64,000 nucleotides of DNA from Prunus persica (Eukaryota; Streptophyta; Magnoliopsida; Rosales; Rosaceae): assembly GCF_000346465.2 (NCBI RefSeq), contig NC_034015.1, forward strand, positions 8,291,371 to 8,355,370, read 5' to 3'. Under the pieces are notes generated by a model. The model worked only from the letters and a program-made list of their open reading frames with translations, had not been told where the DNA came from and did not search any database. Both the position numbers and the translations under genes were made by a program. Shown here piece by piece: positions 23,533 through 36,855 of this stretch (positions are counted from its first letter, which is position 1; each line of letters opens with the position of its first letter).

Positions 23533-24315
23533 TCTTGTGCATACGACCTATGTAACAATATACTCATATTATACGTACATCTCAAATGCCAACACTGAGT
23601 ACGTAGTATCGTACGTGTTTAATACTCCAATTATAATTTGTGCACACATTTTGGATCTCTCTTTTATATTATATTTTTTCTCAGTAAATTTCATTAGTAA
23701 CTCTTACTTTAAACACGTCTATCTCTCTCCACACCCTTTTTATTTTTAGTAACAAATATGAAAGAAATTCCAACAGAGAAAAAACAAAAAGAGAGGAAAA
23801 AAAAAACCAGACAAGGTAGGAAATAAGACCACATGTGTCATGACCAACTCACACTTGAGTGGTGGGAGAACCCCACTTGGTGCTGAAGAGAGTCAACCAC
23901 TCGGGGTTGGAAAAGGCTTTGAGGAGAACGGCTAACTGGCTAAGGTCTTTTTAGAGGGGGGAAGGAAAGTTAGGCACAAATTTATGATCATTCATCTAGA
24001 GCCATAGAGAATAAATTAAGGGTATGTTTGGTTCAGGAAAAAAGGAGCTTTGGAATAAGAAATTATTCGATTTTCAATGTTTAGTCAGTTCAGATATATG
24101 AGATAATTTATTGGCATATGGGAAAAGAAAAGGGAAAATAAAACTCTCCGTCCTTTTATGTGAAACCTAAATATACATGCGGGGACTCATTATTCAAAAA
24201 GGGTAAATTATTTGGATAATTAAATAAAAGTGGGACAAATTTCAGTGCTCATACGACTTGGTTAAATAACACAGATTAGGTCATAAGCAAATTACTTTGC
24301 TTTTTAATTAATTAA

Positions 24316-24537
24316 GAGTTATTTATACTAACACCATCTCAAGTTTTTAGTTTTTCCTTAAAATCCTCCCGAGGTTTCGGAAATTATACGAACACCCCCT
24401 GAAGTTTTAAATTGTTTTAATAAAACCTATTTTTGTTGATTTTTCATCTAAAGAAGATTAATAATTTTATATATATATAAAATTCTCCAAATGACAAAGC
24501 CGAAAACCTGAAGGGATGTTAGTATAAATAAATAAAT
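24316..24537. mobile_element. short MITE with ~30-bp inverted arms
   Basis: The left arm gttatttatactaacacc and the inverse of the right arm (near 24500-24535) match, and both ends sit in taattaatta, which may be the target duplication or the target preference. Family unknown. Confidence 0.5.
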
Positions 24538-25066
24538 AATTAATTAATTAATTTTTTGCCGTTACAACATAGAATTTGAAGAAAAAAAATGTTTAAATAA
24601 AAATGCAGGTATATTACTATAAACAAACGAAAAGCTTAATTAGTTGTTGTGGTATTACCTAGTGACATAGTTATTAGCAGTAAGTGCTAAAAGCCTATTC
24701 GGATATAGTTGCTGGACTTCTAAAACGTCCTAAATAACTAAAAAATTAAAAAAAGAAAAGGAACACTCTGTCCCCCAGTCATATGAAAAAGGCCGATTGA
24801 GGGGTAAATAAAGAAGAAGCGCCTCTTTCCCTCTTTCCCTCATCCCCTCTTGTTTTCTTCCTTTTTTTAGGTTGTGGCGGTGCTCACTTAGGTTTATGGT
24901 GGTTTCAGGATTTTGGATGTTTTGAATTTTGTAGGCTTAACTTCATATCATGCTTAATTTTAGTGATGTAAGTTTAATGGTTGTTTGAGCGGCTTCGACC
25001 GCTTAGTTTCTCCAACCTCTAACATAACTATTTTATATATCAAACTCTCACGATAACCAAAAGAAA

Positions 25067-25204
25067 AGGCCAACGAGATCTAGTTTAGTGGAAAAAAGTC
25101 TTGACTTGCAAACTAGTGGTCTTAAGTTCGAACCCCCATAGTACATTGGCAGTTAATGTGTGAGAAATCCCCCTCCCCCTTTCTTATTTTGGCAACAAGA
25201 AAAA
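25067..25204 (+). mobile_element. tRNA-derived SINE with 15-bp TSD
   Basis: A Pol III A-box-like gatctagtttagtgg near 25077-25091 and a B-box agttcgaaccccc near 25125-25137 sit in the head. The body ends in an A-rich tail. A perfect duplication gataaccaaaagaaa flanks it at 25052-25066 and 25205-25219. The length of about 138 bp fits plant SINEs. It cannot fold into a complete tRNA, so it is not a tRNA gene. Confidence 0.85.
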
Positions 25205-26886
25205 GATAACCAAAAGAAACAAAATTAAAACTAAAATGCTATATTCTTCAATTTCACTATTTTGAGCTGGAAAAGTAAAAAGATTCACAGAAAGAAGAGT
25301 ACGTCCAAGCTTGCTCATAAGTATTGTATTTTTCCTTTTGTCAGTAGTGCAAAATAATTTCCAAGTACATTGTTCCCAAAAAGGAATATAATTTCCAACG
25401 TATAACAGTAGGAGATGTTATGATTTCTCTCAACAAAGATCGTCCTATTTTCATTCTTGTAATGTCACCCTATATACAGACAGTATACTGTGCATCTGTA
25501 ATTTCGTAGAGTATAATTAAGAATACAAGTTCATCACTTAGACGTACGTATACGCGGTATATATCTCCAGTCAAACAGCTCTATCTGTTGATTAAAACAG
25601 CTTCCAAACTCTCGGATCTTGCACCTTGACCCCATATTTTGATCACATATCGAACCCTACGGGTGTCAAATCTTTTCATGAAAGAAACATCTTCCAAACT
25701 CTTGAAAGAAAACATGTTCATCTTCCAAACCTCACCACATGGTTGATGAAACCATTCATGCTAGCTTTTTGGACTATATTTACCAAACTACTACAAATTT
25801 TTTGGAGTGAATGTAATCTGTGAATGTGGCAGGTGAGAGGTAGCTTTTGGTTAAAGCCAGTTTTTCAGGTTTGAGTTTTGACACGGCCTAACATATTTAA
25901 TGTGTTTATATGGATGATGGAGAGAGGCCCGCAGACACGCGTGTATAATTTAGCAGTCACTTTCCCCAAAAATGGATGGCATTTGCGTCTTCTCCACACG
26001 TTCCTTTTTGCAGGTGCCTTAAGATTAGGGTATAAAAATCCCTAGGCATCACAAAAGGAGATGTTATATTGTCCTTTTTGTCCACTGAGGAGTCTTTTCA
26101 ACCTTTGTTTTTATTTTTTATTTTTTTTTCTTCACTTTATCCCTTGCTTAAGTAACATATTTTCTACCAAAAACCAATTTGCTTGTTTTTTATGTTAGCA
26201 AAAGGCTCTCCCCACTACTAGTAAATGGCATGGCAGCAGTATATGCGTTTCACTCTATATGGCAAAAGTTATTCAGTTATTTATTTTTATTTTTATTTTT
26301 ATTTGGTAAAGCTTCACATTATTGGCCTCGGTGCTTTTTATAGTTGAATTTTGAATACTTTTCAACATTAAGAGAAGTATCACTTTTAGGAACACAGTTG
26401 AACCGAATATTCTTGAAACATATTGTGAACCCTGAACATTATGGTCGATACTTAGATGCACAAATTAATGTGCAATAATCTCAAAAAATTATAACTGCGA
26501 AATAAGATGTGACAGCAACAGTACATATGCAGATTGAAGTTAGCTATAAATTGGTATACAAATTAGTTTGTTCACCGTGAAAGGGTCTAATTGTGTGGAA
26601 GTTCCACTGTACGAAAATTGGAGATCATATGCAAGATACTCTTATGCCCTACCTAGTTTGGCAAGCTAATTGTTGAACATTGATGAGATTTGATTGACCA
26701 TTTTGAAATGGCCTGTCCTTAATTGCATCCCATGTCCAATAAATTTAATTGGTTCTCCATAGTCTTCAAAGTAGACCCTCATTCAGATATGCTAGCTGGA
26801 GAGTAGATGCATCATTTCTAGGAGACTTGAAAAATGTACAAATCCTAGAATGATCAAAGTCAGCTTTAAAAATCATTTTGTTACCT

Positions 26887-26891
<5 letters not shown>

Positions 26892-26938
<47 letters not shown>
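26892..26938. repeat. (GA)n microsatellite
   Basis: Uninterrupted run of about 47 bp. Confidence 0.97.
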
Positions 26939-26940
<2 letters not shown>

Positions 26941-28204
26941 CAATTCATTCAAATGCCACATATGGTCCATAGTCAAAAGTCAACCAAATCCGATGATTGC
27001 AACCGTTGAACTACTCTACGATCTCTTTCTCTATATGTTGAGTGTGAGTGTGTTGGTGATTAGATATTTTGTTACTCTGGAAAAAAATGACAACTCCATA
27101 ATTGGAAGTGCGTGAGATCAATGACATTTGGGTTTTTTTTCTTTGTGTGGAGGTTAAAGGGTCAAAAACCCACAATTATTTTTCCATATCTAGTGGTGGA
27201 ATGTTATTGTAGTCATCTCAAAGCCTATAGCCCTCTTCTAATGCATATTCCACCAATGATCTCTCTCTCTCTCTCTCCCTCTCCCATTTCCCAACCTTAG
27301 GGTTTCCGAGAAGACCATTTTTCTTTTTTCTCAAATGGGTTTCTGAGAAGACATTTTCTTTCTGTTTTGTTTTTGTCCAATATTGGAAGGTTGGCCAGCT
27401 TTGACTTGGTGAGCTGATTGACCTAAAGGTGACAAACACTAGCATTTGATGATATGTGGACAGCCACATGGATAACATCTGAAAGTGCAATTTAGCCCCT
27501 TGGTCTTCATGAAAATCATTTCCCCTTGACACATTCAGATATTGACTTCTCATTTTCATCAAGCAAAACAAAGGAAAATACAAAGCTTATACATAACCAT
27601 GCAAGATTTCCTCTCAATCAATGCTAGCTTGTAAAAATCTATATAATTTTTTTTTTTAATGAAAAAGGTAACATGCTAAGAGGATTAGGCGAGTCAATCT
27701 AAGTTATACTAAAATTTCAAAACGGATCATGAACACATTAGAGAAAATGATGACAATTTTGCACATGTAACAAGTGGTTTAATTTCAGGTTTTACTATTA
27801 ACTAATACCCCAAAACAAAAACAAAAACAAACAAACAAATGGAAACTGTTTGCAATAGTATTTTGTATCCCAAAGAGTGCATATGAGACGAAAATGAGGA
27901 AGAGGAGGACCAAAAAGGGTCCTCAATTAGTGACATGAATCGTGTAGTTCGTGGAAGGGCCACCAAATGAAGTCCATGTGGAGGAGAAGACCCAGAGGTC
28001 ACTGTATAATAAACGACAATGCTGCCACGGACTGACGGTTGAAGCGAATATTGTCGTTTTCTCATCCCTAATTCTTTTAGGTCGGATTCCCATCACTAAT
28101 TTTTGTTGCAGGAAGAGCCCATAAGTTTTGGGCAATCACAAACCGTGCCCCTTAATTATTGTTTGGTGTTTCTATTATGCTCCACCAACCATGGTTTTCT
28201 TGTG

Positions 28205-28345
28205 AATAGCATGCTTTGATACCATAATTAGAATGTGAGCATTTAACTTAAAATTAATTAACAATGCGTGGAGAGACCCAAGATTTTAAGCACTCATGCA
28301 AGACTTCTATTCTCTAATGTGGGACAAATACTCTCAACACGCCCC
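28205..28345 (+). repeat. dispersed repeat, copy 2
   Basis: Diverged copy of 22310-22440; it includes gtgggacaaatactctcaacacgcccc, wording common in plant repetitive DNA. Confidence 0.5.
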
Positions 28346-28710
28346 ATAATGAGCACCGCTCCTTGTAACCTTCCTTTCCAGATCCTTATACTTATCAATC
28401 ACGTCTAAATACTTGTTGGCGACACAATCTGCATCATTCTCCCCATGTTGGAAAGAATTTTCCCCTTGAATTCAAGTATTCTTCTTTAGAAGTGTTACTA
28501 TGATAAGGAATGAGACTCTTAACATCTAAAGTATGGAAATATCTTATGGTACACATTCACATTCATTTTCTTAACAATCTCAACAAGGCCAATATTAAAT
28601 AAGACTAAGTCCTTGTGATTTTAGGAGAAATACTAGATGTTCCTCCCCTCTTTAAAAGGAAGAGATGCACCGCTTATGCAGAGTTGACTCGTTAAGCTCC
28701 AAATCAACCC

Positions 28711-28715
<5 letters not shown>

Positions 28716-28770
<55 letters not shown>
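28716..28770. repeat. (GA)n microsatellite
   Basis: Uninterrupted run of about 55 bp. Confidence 0.97.
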
Positions 28771-28774
<4 letters not shown>

Positions 28775-29089
28775 AAGCAACTGTTGCCTGCCTTGGAGCC
28801 CCCTTGATGCCGCCATCTTGTCTTGCTTATGATTTTGATTTGCTTTATTTCCATGATTATGTGTAACTAAATTATTTGCAAAGGAAAGAATGAAACCCTA
28901 ATTCAAATATTCATATTTTTTGATGCAAACTTTTTCAATTTCAAGTTATCATATTGAATTATTCTTAATCTTTGGTTTATTTGGTTCTGTATGTTTAATT
29001 CTTTTTATTGTCCATCTCTAGAATTTGCATCTAGACTACTTGCGTGATTGTGTGTGGGTTTAATACGTTGCATGCATGCTCTAGCTCAT

Positions 29090-30135
29090 AAGATTAAGGA
29101 TAACAAACACATGGTAGTTTTAATACGATACTTGGTTTGTTTGATTATATATGTCAACCCAAGATTTGTTTGAATACATCTGATATAAGCACTCAGAATC
29201 CAAAATCCAATCAGAAGATGAAACTCTCGAAGAGATAACAAGTGCATAAGTAATAACAATGCTAACAGTAAATAAAAGCTCACCATTGCTATCCTCCGCG
29301 ATCCCGACTTTATCCGGCTTCTACCCTTTGTTTCTCTTCTTTCTCCATGTAAGACAATTCTTATTCCAATGATCTTTTGGCCCATACTCAAAGCAACCAT
29401 CTTTCACCTTGGATTTTGATCTTCTCTTATTGCTCTTCTTGCCTTCGTGCCTAGTCAATCGACTCCTCTCTCTGGCATTTTCCATAAGACCTTCACCTCG
29501 AGAGCTATCACCGAAACGTTGAACCATTCTGTGATGCGTCAAGATGTCTTTCATCACTTCTTCATACTTCAAAGTTCCTTTGTCGAACATAAGCGTCATG
29601 CGAAAGTGCTTATAAGACGGAGGCATAGATGTCAACAACATCACGACATTGTCTTCCAACTTATAAATCTCATCCAATCTTTGCAAGTCCGCAATACACC
29701 TATTAAAAGCACTCATGTGCTCCATCACGCTTGCGCCCTCTTCTATTTTTAGAGAGTGAAGCTCTTCCTTCAAGAAAAGCTTGTTAGACAACGATTTTAA
29801 CGCAAACATCTTTTCAAGTTCATCCCATGTCTGCTTCGGGATATATTCCATCGCTTTACACAACACTTCGTCAATGAGGTGTTGGTCGATGGACCCTCTA
29901 GCAAGCTCGTCTAGGTCTTCCTATTCGGCATCCGTCATGGTGTCCGGCTTCTTTTTCTTGTGTGCCAAAACTATGTTGAGACCTTGCAACTTAAGGACGT
30001 GCTTCATCCTCCTTTGCCAAAGCATGAAGTTCTCGATGCCGGTGAACGACTTCAACTAGTCCTTTATTCACACTCGCCACATGTGGTGGCTTTGTCTAAG
30101 AGATTTCTCCTCCCTCCTTGTCGCCTGCCATCGTC
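29090..30135 (-). pseudogene. Ty1/copia Gag (UBN2) and start of protease, broken
   Basis: Translation can begin at MAGDK (ATG near 30133) but hits stops; the long open part is 29321-29866. It reads WDELEKMFALKSLSNKLFL, then the UBN2 Gag core (MEHMSAFNRCIADLQRL, LLTSMPPSYKHF), a basic stretch, and a zinc knuckle CFEYGPKDHWNKNC in which the second cysteine is tyrosine. After a frameshift, WILSAYIRC corresponds to the copia protease start with its catalytic Asp missing. Integrase, RT and RNase H are absent. It lies just inside the LTR and primer-binding site at 30201-30852, so this is the 5' end of a truncated copia element. Confidence 0.85.
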
Positions 30136-30200
30136 AACACACAACCGCTCTTGAAATTATAAGAGCACTTGAGCATAAATTAATACTCACCGTAACTGCG

Positions 30201-30212
30201 GCTCTAATACCA
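30201..30212 (-). other. primer-binding site (initiator Met-tRNA type)
   Basis: On the minus strand TGGTATTAGAGC, one base from the standard TGGTATCAGAGC of plant LTR elements, placed two bases from the LTR end. Confidence 0.8.
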
Positions 30213-30214
30213 CT

Positions 30215-30852
30215 TGTTATACAAAAACACTCCAAGACAATGTCATTGATACCACACACATGTCATGCAAAGATAAAACACAGACACCAACCAAAAAATA
30301 AACACATACAAAGAACACAAGAACTTATAGAGGTTCGGCGTTATGCTTACGTCCTCTTTACTGATCTCCGATAAATTCTCTAGTAAGAAAGAACCTATTT
30401 GGTTACAATGAAGAATCTCATTTGTTCTCTCACAATCCCAATTTGATGCCTTAGTTTTCTCTCTTGCACTTGTTCGATAAAACTCTAGCACTAAATTGCC
30501 TATTTATATGTTATAGGAGTTTAGTACAATCATACAAGAAATAGGAAACTTAAAAAAACCCCCCAAAACTAGGAAGAAATTTATCCTGATTCGCCAAGAA
30601 TCTGCACTGGATTCGAGCCTCCGGCTCGAATGCCTGCGTCCGCTTGAGACACCTCTGTACAGCTCGAGCGCCTGGGCCTGGGCGAAAAATGTCTCTCTGC
30701 CGCTCAAGCGCTAAAGCCCAGTCAACTCGTCTACAGCTCTTTTGATTGACCGTTTCCTTTATTCCTTTCACATCTTTTAGGTGTGTCAGCATCAATAATA
30801 AGTCACCATACAAGCTACCATATGTGTGTATATATATTATTTGAACCCATCA
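30215..30852 (-). repeat. 5' LTR of truncated copia element
   Basis: On the minus strand it starts TGATGGGTTC and ends ATAACA, about 638 bp, directly followed by the primer-binding site. A TATA-like atatatata lies near its start. No second LTR was found, so the element is incomplete. Confidence 0.65.
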
Positions 30853-32158
30853 ATAATTGTGTACATAAATTGTTTTGTTGACTAACTTCCTCCTACCCTA
30901 GAAGGTAGTGGTTTTTCAATTTTCTTTTCATTTTTATTTAAACAATAAAACAATTGTTAATTTTAAACAGTTTTTTAGATAAAATAAAATAAAATACTCA
31001 TGCTGATGATGTGTCATGTATTCAACGATTAGATAATTAGAATGGTGTTGCAAAATGCGGATAAATGTATAACTTCTAAATGTAGAGGCTCGGGATCCCT
31101 TTAAAATCCTTTAGTGATGCCCTTTTACTTGCTGTTTTTTTTCGGTGACTTGCTAGTTTTGATTGTTTGTTTCATTTCATTTCATTTAATCATTTGTTTG
31201 CTTTCAAATCATTGCACCCCTTTTTAGTTCTTAGTTGTGTTTCATTTTGTCTTTGTTTTATTTTTGTTAGTGTTAAGTAGTTGAGTCATAAATTGGAAAT
31301 CCAAAAAAAAAGTCTTGAATTGAGTTAGGTGAAAGAACTAGAATTGATCACTAATCTATGTGGAAATGATACTTGTACTTGCATCAAACTAAACTATAAA
31401 TCGATTCATCCACTTGCGAGTTTTAACTCAATTTAAATTGATCTAATATTTAGGTTGGTCTAAACGCACATCAAGTTTCGCAAGGTGGGCCAATGGTATA
31501 AAATTCTTCTTACATGGGAAGTTCATACCCATGAGTTAAGTATTGCATTCTTAAGGATGCATTTACCGAACATAAGAATGTAATTTCATACCCACTTCCA
31601 AACTCCTAAACCTTAAACCAAATCACCCCTTGACATACAATATTATGCACTAAATCCAGTAATCCAATTGACCACTTTTCCATACCATATGATCGCATGT
31701 GCTTAAAGTTATTTCGCACTAATGAACGACGCAGTTCTCGTAGGCACAAGACTAAAATCCCCAAAAGCATTTTTTGTTAATTGCAATGCAAGTCAAAATA
31801 TCACATTGGCAACCAGGTAATTACAGTTTTTTGGGCTTTGGGCCCACATGTAACCATATTTTTAAAAAATAAAAAATAAAAAGTATACCTGAACTGTATT
31901 AGCTAACTAATGAGAGATTTATGCAGTCATTTTCTCTAAATATATAAAGATATTGAACTTTGACCAAATTGAAAAAGAAGGTCATTACCTTGAGTGACCC
32001 CGAAGGCCTCTAGGAGACCACCACCCACTCATACATATAAAAAGGAAGAGGATGATAGCAATTTCCACTTTCTGTACACCCTTTGACCTCCACCAATTTG
32101 TGCATCCACATCATCATGAAAATGGGCAAAATACTTGAGTGGGAAGTAGATTGTGGGC

Positions 32159-32218
<60 letters not shown>

Positions 32219-33066
32219 GCCTTTTTTTTATGGGGTCCCATATTCTTTTTCTTTTTCTTGATTGATACGTTGTCTAAGTTGTCTTCCTAGACTCATCTCC
32301 TATAGCTATGTCACTCAATCTATATATGTTAATGTTATTAGAAAAGGAACCTGTATTCTGGCGGTTATTTGGGAGAGTCTCAAATTGTGATAAATGTTTC
32401 AACACCAATTTGAACTATTTGCAGACAAAAAACATGCGATTGTTGTTCAAGTCCAAGGGTTTATTTCAAACAGGTCCCACAAGTTTCTTTCCCACATAGA
32501 TTTTAGAAGGATTTGCATGCCCCCATCTTATTGCTTATTCCATTACAGTAGCCCAATAGGGTTTGCAAGGGATAACAAGAAAGAGTCTGCAATATAAATA
32601 TATGTACTAGTGTTTGCAACTATATCTTAAATTTTAAAGGGGCTAAAGGCTGTCTCCAACATCTAAAAGCCTTCCTTTTTTTCTGTTTTGCATTGCACCA
32701 ATGAATTTAGATTTTGGTTGAGAGAATACAGTGATTTTCAGTTAGGTACAGGACATTCCGTTTCATACATCTTTCAAAACCAACTAGGCATATGATATGA
32801 AAGAGCTTTTGGACATACACAAAAAGTTCAGCAACCAAAAAAAAAGGGTGGAAGGTGAATGTTTGTAGTGCGTATACAAAGCTCTCTCCATCCACAACGT
32901 CATATTATGGTCTAAAACATTCATTTCTAGGCTATCATTAATTCAAAGATTACCCCTATCAAAAAAATTACCCAAATCATAAAACATTATTCATCTAATT
33001 ATAATCAAATAAATAGACTAATACATTACTCTCAATAAACAATGAAAATATTCGCGATAATAATAA
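30853..33066. other. intergenic
   Basis: No gene recognised. 31330-31440 (tgtggaaatgatacttgtact...cacttgcgag) is a diverged relative of the LTR-element-like stretch at 2790-2850. A CT microsatellite lies at 32162-32218. Confidence 0.45.
32162..32218. repeat. (CT)n microsatellite
   Basis: Uninterrupted run of about 57 bp. Confidence 0.97.
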
Positions 33067-33993
33067 AGCTGATTTTCTCACTCCTCGTTTCTCCACTTAC
33101 ACTTCCTTTTGCTTTTTAATACTTTTTAATCAATTTTGTTCTTTTGTGTTCTTTCTCTTTCCTATTCTACCCTCACCCTACATTAAAATTTTGATATGGG
33201 TACTCAATCAATGAGAGTGAACCAAACCCAGGCTTTTGGATTTCTCCATCATCACTATAACACAACAATAAAACCCAAGCTTTTCGGTTCCCCTACAGAC
33301 TTGGAATACCCCGAATTATTTCTATGAGAAGAATTCTTTTCCATTTTTATTATTTTTTTTTTCTTTCTCTTCAATCCCTTGTTGTTTGTACTTTTTGAGA
33401 AGGTACCCAAACAAAATGAATGTAAGAAATGATCTCATATGAAACAAAAAGAACTCCATTAACGTGAATTTGAAACTCATAGTCTCAAACTCAATTTCAT
33501 TTTTCAAAATTCTGAGAACTCAATTCATGTCCACAAGTTGATCAATTTTTTTTTCATTCAATATATGTTTTCCAAAAGGTTATGACAGAGAAGAACATGG
33601 AAAAAGGAAATGTAAAAATGTGTAGTTAGATGCATTTATGTTTCTTTGTGGCCCCTAAAATTTATTTCCTTAAAAAAAAGAACAAAAAATTATGGATGCA
33701 AGGTTTGTTCTCGGGGCATGAGTTTTTGCAAGTGGACCATGTAATTTTGATTAGACAAATATAAGTGTTAATTATTTCTTACTCGATTAAAGGAAACAAA
33801 ATTGAAAATTGAGTGTAAGTTGGAAAATTAAGTATAAAGAAAAAGAAATAATATAAAAGTGAAGTAAAAAGAAATTAATATAGGATAAGGGTAGAATAGG
33901 AAAGAGAAGAACAAGAAAGAACAAAATTGATTAAAAAGTATTAAAAAGAAAAAGTGCTTGTAAGTGGAGAAAATAGGAGTGGGAAAATCAGAT
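33067..33993. mobile_element. long inverted-repeat element
   Basis: The left arm at 33067-33190 (ctgattttctcactcc...caattttgttctttt...cctattctaccct) is the inverse of 33872-33993 with few changes (about 120 bp per arm), around a 680-bp non-coding centre. It looks like a non-autonomous DNA transposon with long arms. The ends may extend further and no target duplication was fixed. Confidence 0.6.
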
Positions 33994-35725
33994 ACCTTTA
34001 AAAATTATCAACTATACCAATGATTAGGGCTGGCCATTTGATCCGAAAAATTCGCGTATTGACAGTCTAGTTTGGTTTGGTTAAATTAAAATTTCTTATA
34101 AACTGATTTGTACCAAAAGTAATAGTTAAAGAAGCAGGTTGCATTCGCCCTAAACCATTTGAAATCTATACCAAACCTAAATTGAAACATAATTTTCTAC
34201 TAATTGTTACTATACGTGTCAACATTTAATTGGTTGAATGAGGAGCCATTACTGGGTTGCAACACAACAAATTATCCCACACCTCAAATTCGTGACACTC
34301 CTCCGTCTCCCTTTTTTCTATCAATGTGTATGAGTAAGTTTATAATGATAATAAGCCATATAAATAAGTCATATAATAATAACTTTTTGTTTGGCAATGA
34401 GCCAATTTAATTGGAAATGCGATCATGTGATCCTTTGAACATAAAGTTAATTAGTTTTGACCCAAATGTTGGGCTTGAAAACAATTGATTAAAAAAATTA
34501 TAAAAAATCAAAAAAAATCAAAATTGGACTAATTGAACCTAGAAAAAAAATGTGGACCAATAAAATATCCGTACTGAACCAAATCAACTGAAATTTTAGT
34601 ATACCGACCCAAACCAATTCGTGCCCAAAATATCAGTTAATGGAAGGGATTTTTGTCTACCGAAAATTTGGTTTACTTAACGAATTGAGTTCTTTTTCAA
34701 ACAGAACCAATCTGTATCCATGCCTACTCGTGATTACAAGGTCAAAAGACCTATATCTCCACATTTTTTTCATTTATTGCAACCTTTTATATATATATAA
34801 AAAAAAAGTAGTTAAAAATATAAAGATTGAATTCAATAAATTACATATGCATTCATAATTGGGCTACATCCACTTAGTTTCATAGTTGTAGTTTTACCAT
34901 ATAATGAGTATGCAAGTTACAATGGGGGAATACGTTTGCGGGTCTTTCAGTAAGTAAACTTGAAGAGCTATTATTTGATCTATCATACCACGTGATTATA
35001 CTACCGTACTACGCTATAATCACACATTAGAAAGGCTTCCTTTTATCAAGCCAAACAATAATGGTTTGCCCTTGATTTTGGGGATTGAGGCATGACACCC
35101 ATATATTGATTTGGTGGTCCTATGCAGAAAGGATTCCCCTGATTTGGGGGATTTCCAAGTGTGGTGAGGTGAGGCTAAATATTCATATCAACAAAGGCTA
35201 TTTTTGCAATTGTTGTAAATAAAAAAAAATTGCTAAGGCCTAATTATTTTTCTAATCCAAAAAGTAGTTTTTGAACATGAAAGGATTTAATGTCAGTCGT
35301 GGTAATTTTATCAATATTTGACCAGGACTAGTAGTTCTAAATAGGAAGGTGATTCAATGTTACTTTGCATTATTCTTTTTCTAATAGCAAAGTCAGTTTA
35401 GAGGTCGCCAATGTTAAACGTTTTATGTTGGATGGAAGGGATGCTTTCTCTTGAGGGACAAGTTTGTTGTAATGCGATTTGATGTGTGCTCTCGTACAGA
35501 ATAGGGATTCGTGTATAGAATTTTCACCTTTCCCATCACCACTTAATTTGTCGACAAAATATACACAACAAAAAACAAAACTAACGTATAACATACATTA
35601 TAATTGGACATCTATATTCGCATAATATGTATATAGTCTATGTATTTTTATAGTAAATAAATAAAACAATTAAGATTGAATAAAAGAATAATTTTGGACA
35701 TGTGTATAGGCAAAAAGTCACTTTT
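33994..35725. other. intergenic
   Basis: No gene recognised. 34025-34640 has a degenerate gggctggcc...accaaaccaa texture similar to the hAT MITE subterminal repeats, without usable termini. Confidence 0.4.
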
Positions 35726-35739
35726 GTTTCTTTAATTTT

Positions 35740-35882
35740 TTTTTTTTTGGAGGTCTTTTTCTATTGAAAGGGGCGATAGCATATTAAACTCACACACACA
35801 ACACGGATGCTAGGACTCGAACCTAGGACCTTGCCTGAGAGAGTAAATACTCCAAACCACTACACTAGTGGGTCCTTTGCTT
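35740..35882 (-). mobile_element. tRNA-derived SINE, minus strand, with 14-bp TSD
   Basis: On the minus strand an A-box-like ctagtgtagtggtttgg (about 35852-35868) and a perfect B-box GGTTCGAGTCC (35813-35823) are followed by a body ending in a poly-A run (35740-35748 on the plus strand as T). The flanks gtttctttaatttt (35726-35739) and gttcctttaatttt (35883-35896) differ at one base. It is a second SINE family member or relative, not a tRNA gene. Confidence 0.82.
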
Positions 35883-36493
35883 GTTCCTTTAATTTTAATT
35901 CTAGTAATTGAATCATGTAGTTTGATGTTCCCGCAATTCAAGGAACACGTCTAAATATTTGTTCCATTCTGTGAATGATTAAGTACGTGTTGCAAAAAAT
36001 TTAAAACTATAAAAATAAAATTAATAAAATTAAAATTACGGAGACAAAGTATATTCATATAATATGTAGATGGTGTTTATAATTTATTTTTGGTAAATAA
36101 AAGAAAAAGATAGAATGAAAGAATGTAAAAAAAATATGGAGATGATTGTTGGTGGTAAGGGCCGGTTAACGTGATGTTTAATGATTCTATATATGATGAT
36201 TTGACAAGACGAGTGAGAGTGCATGTGATAGAGAGAGACATGACATGTGAGAGGCCTCCTGACCTTTCAATCCATTGCAGCAGAGGGCAGACGAAACAGA
36301 GGCAGGCACCTGCCCAATCCACACACAGCCACACACACTCTCATTCATTTGAGTTTTTTGGAGACACTTTTTAGTCCCTAATAAACCAGAAAACGGCTAA
36401 GACCCGTACCATCATTTACAAACGGTGTCCATGACCTTACCTCCCCCACACCACTACTCTACACGTGTCACAAACCCACCATATCCCCCCCTT

Positions 36494-36496
<3 letters not shown>

Positions 36497-36541
<45 letters not shown>
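36497..36541. repeat. (CT)n microsatellite
   Basis: CT run of about 45 bp. Confidence 0.95.
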
Positions 36542-36543
<2 letters not shown>

Positions 36544-36816
36544 TCATATGTGAGTGTAGGAAACAGGTAATTAATTACTGTGGAAGTCATGTAGCTAGGT
36601 AGCAGCTAGCAGAGAGGGTTCTGGTTTTGGTTTTTTGAAATAATAGATGGATGGCATGGCAGGCAGTTGTGTGTATTTTTTGTATTTGTTGGAAGGGCAC
36701 TGACTCCCACGTGCCAACTATCACCCATGACCAATGAATCAGACACTGACACTCTCTCAAACTCTCTCTCTCTCCTCCAAAACCCTAGTGATTCTCACCA
36801 GACTCTTCATTAAAAC

Positions 36817-36820
<4 letters not shown>

Positions 36821-36853
<33 letters not shown>
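36821..36853. repeat. (GA)n microsatellite
   Basis: GA run of about 33 bp. Confidence 0.95.

Positions 36854-36855
<2 letters not shown>

Larger units (their letters stand above)
20771..24315. other. intergenic upstream of BOP
   Basis: No gene recognised over 3.5 kb. Contents noted: a degenerate tRNA-like B-box region near 21825-21885 (aagttcaaatctc), one copy of a dispersed repeat (22310-22440), a TA run near 23095-23120 and a CT microsatellite (23481-23528). Distal BOP regulatory DNA could lie here; nothing specific is visible. Confidence 0.5.
25220..29089. other. intergenic
   Basis: No gene recognised. Holds microsatellites (26892-26938, 27261-27284, 28716-28770) and the second copy of the dispersed repeat (28205-28345). 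Minus-strand open frames at 27218-27583 and 27802-28135 have no family features. Confidence 0.5.

Noticed and set aside
25070..25140. tRNA gene candidate
   Set aside because: A and B boxes are present but no acceptor stem forms, and the unit has a SINE body and target duplication.
35810..35876. tRNA gene candidate on the minus strand
   Set aside because: Same reason: Pol III boxes in a SINE head, with a poly-A tail and flanking duplication.
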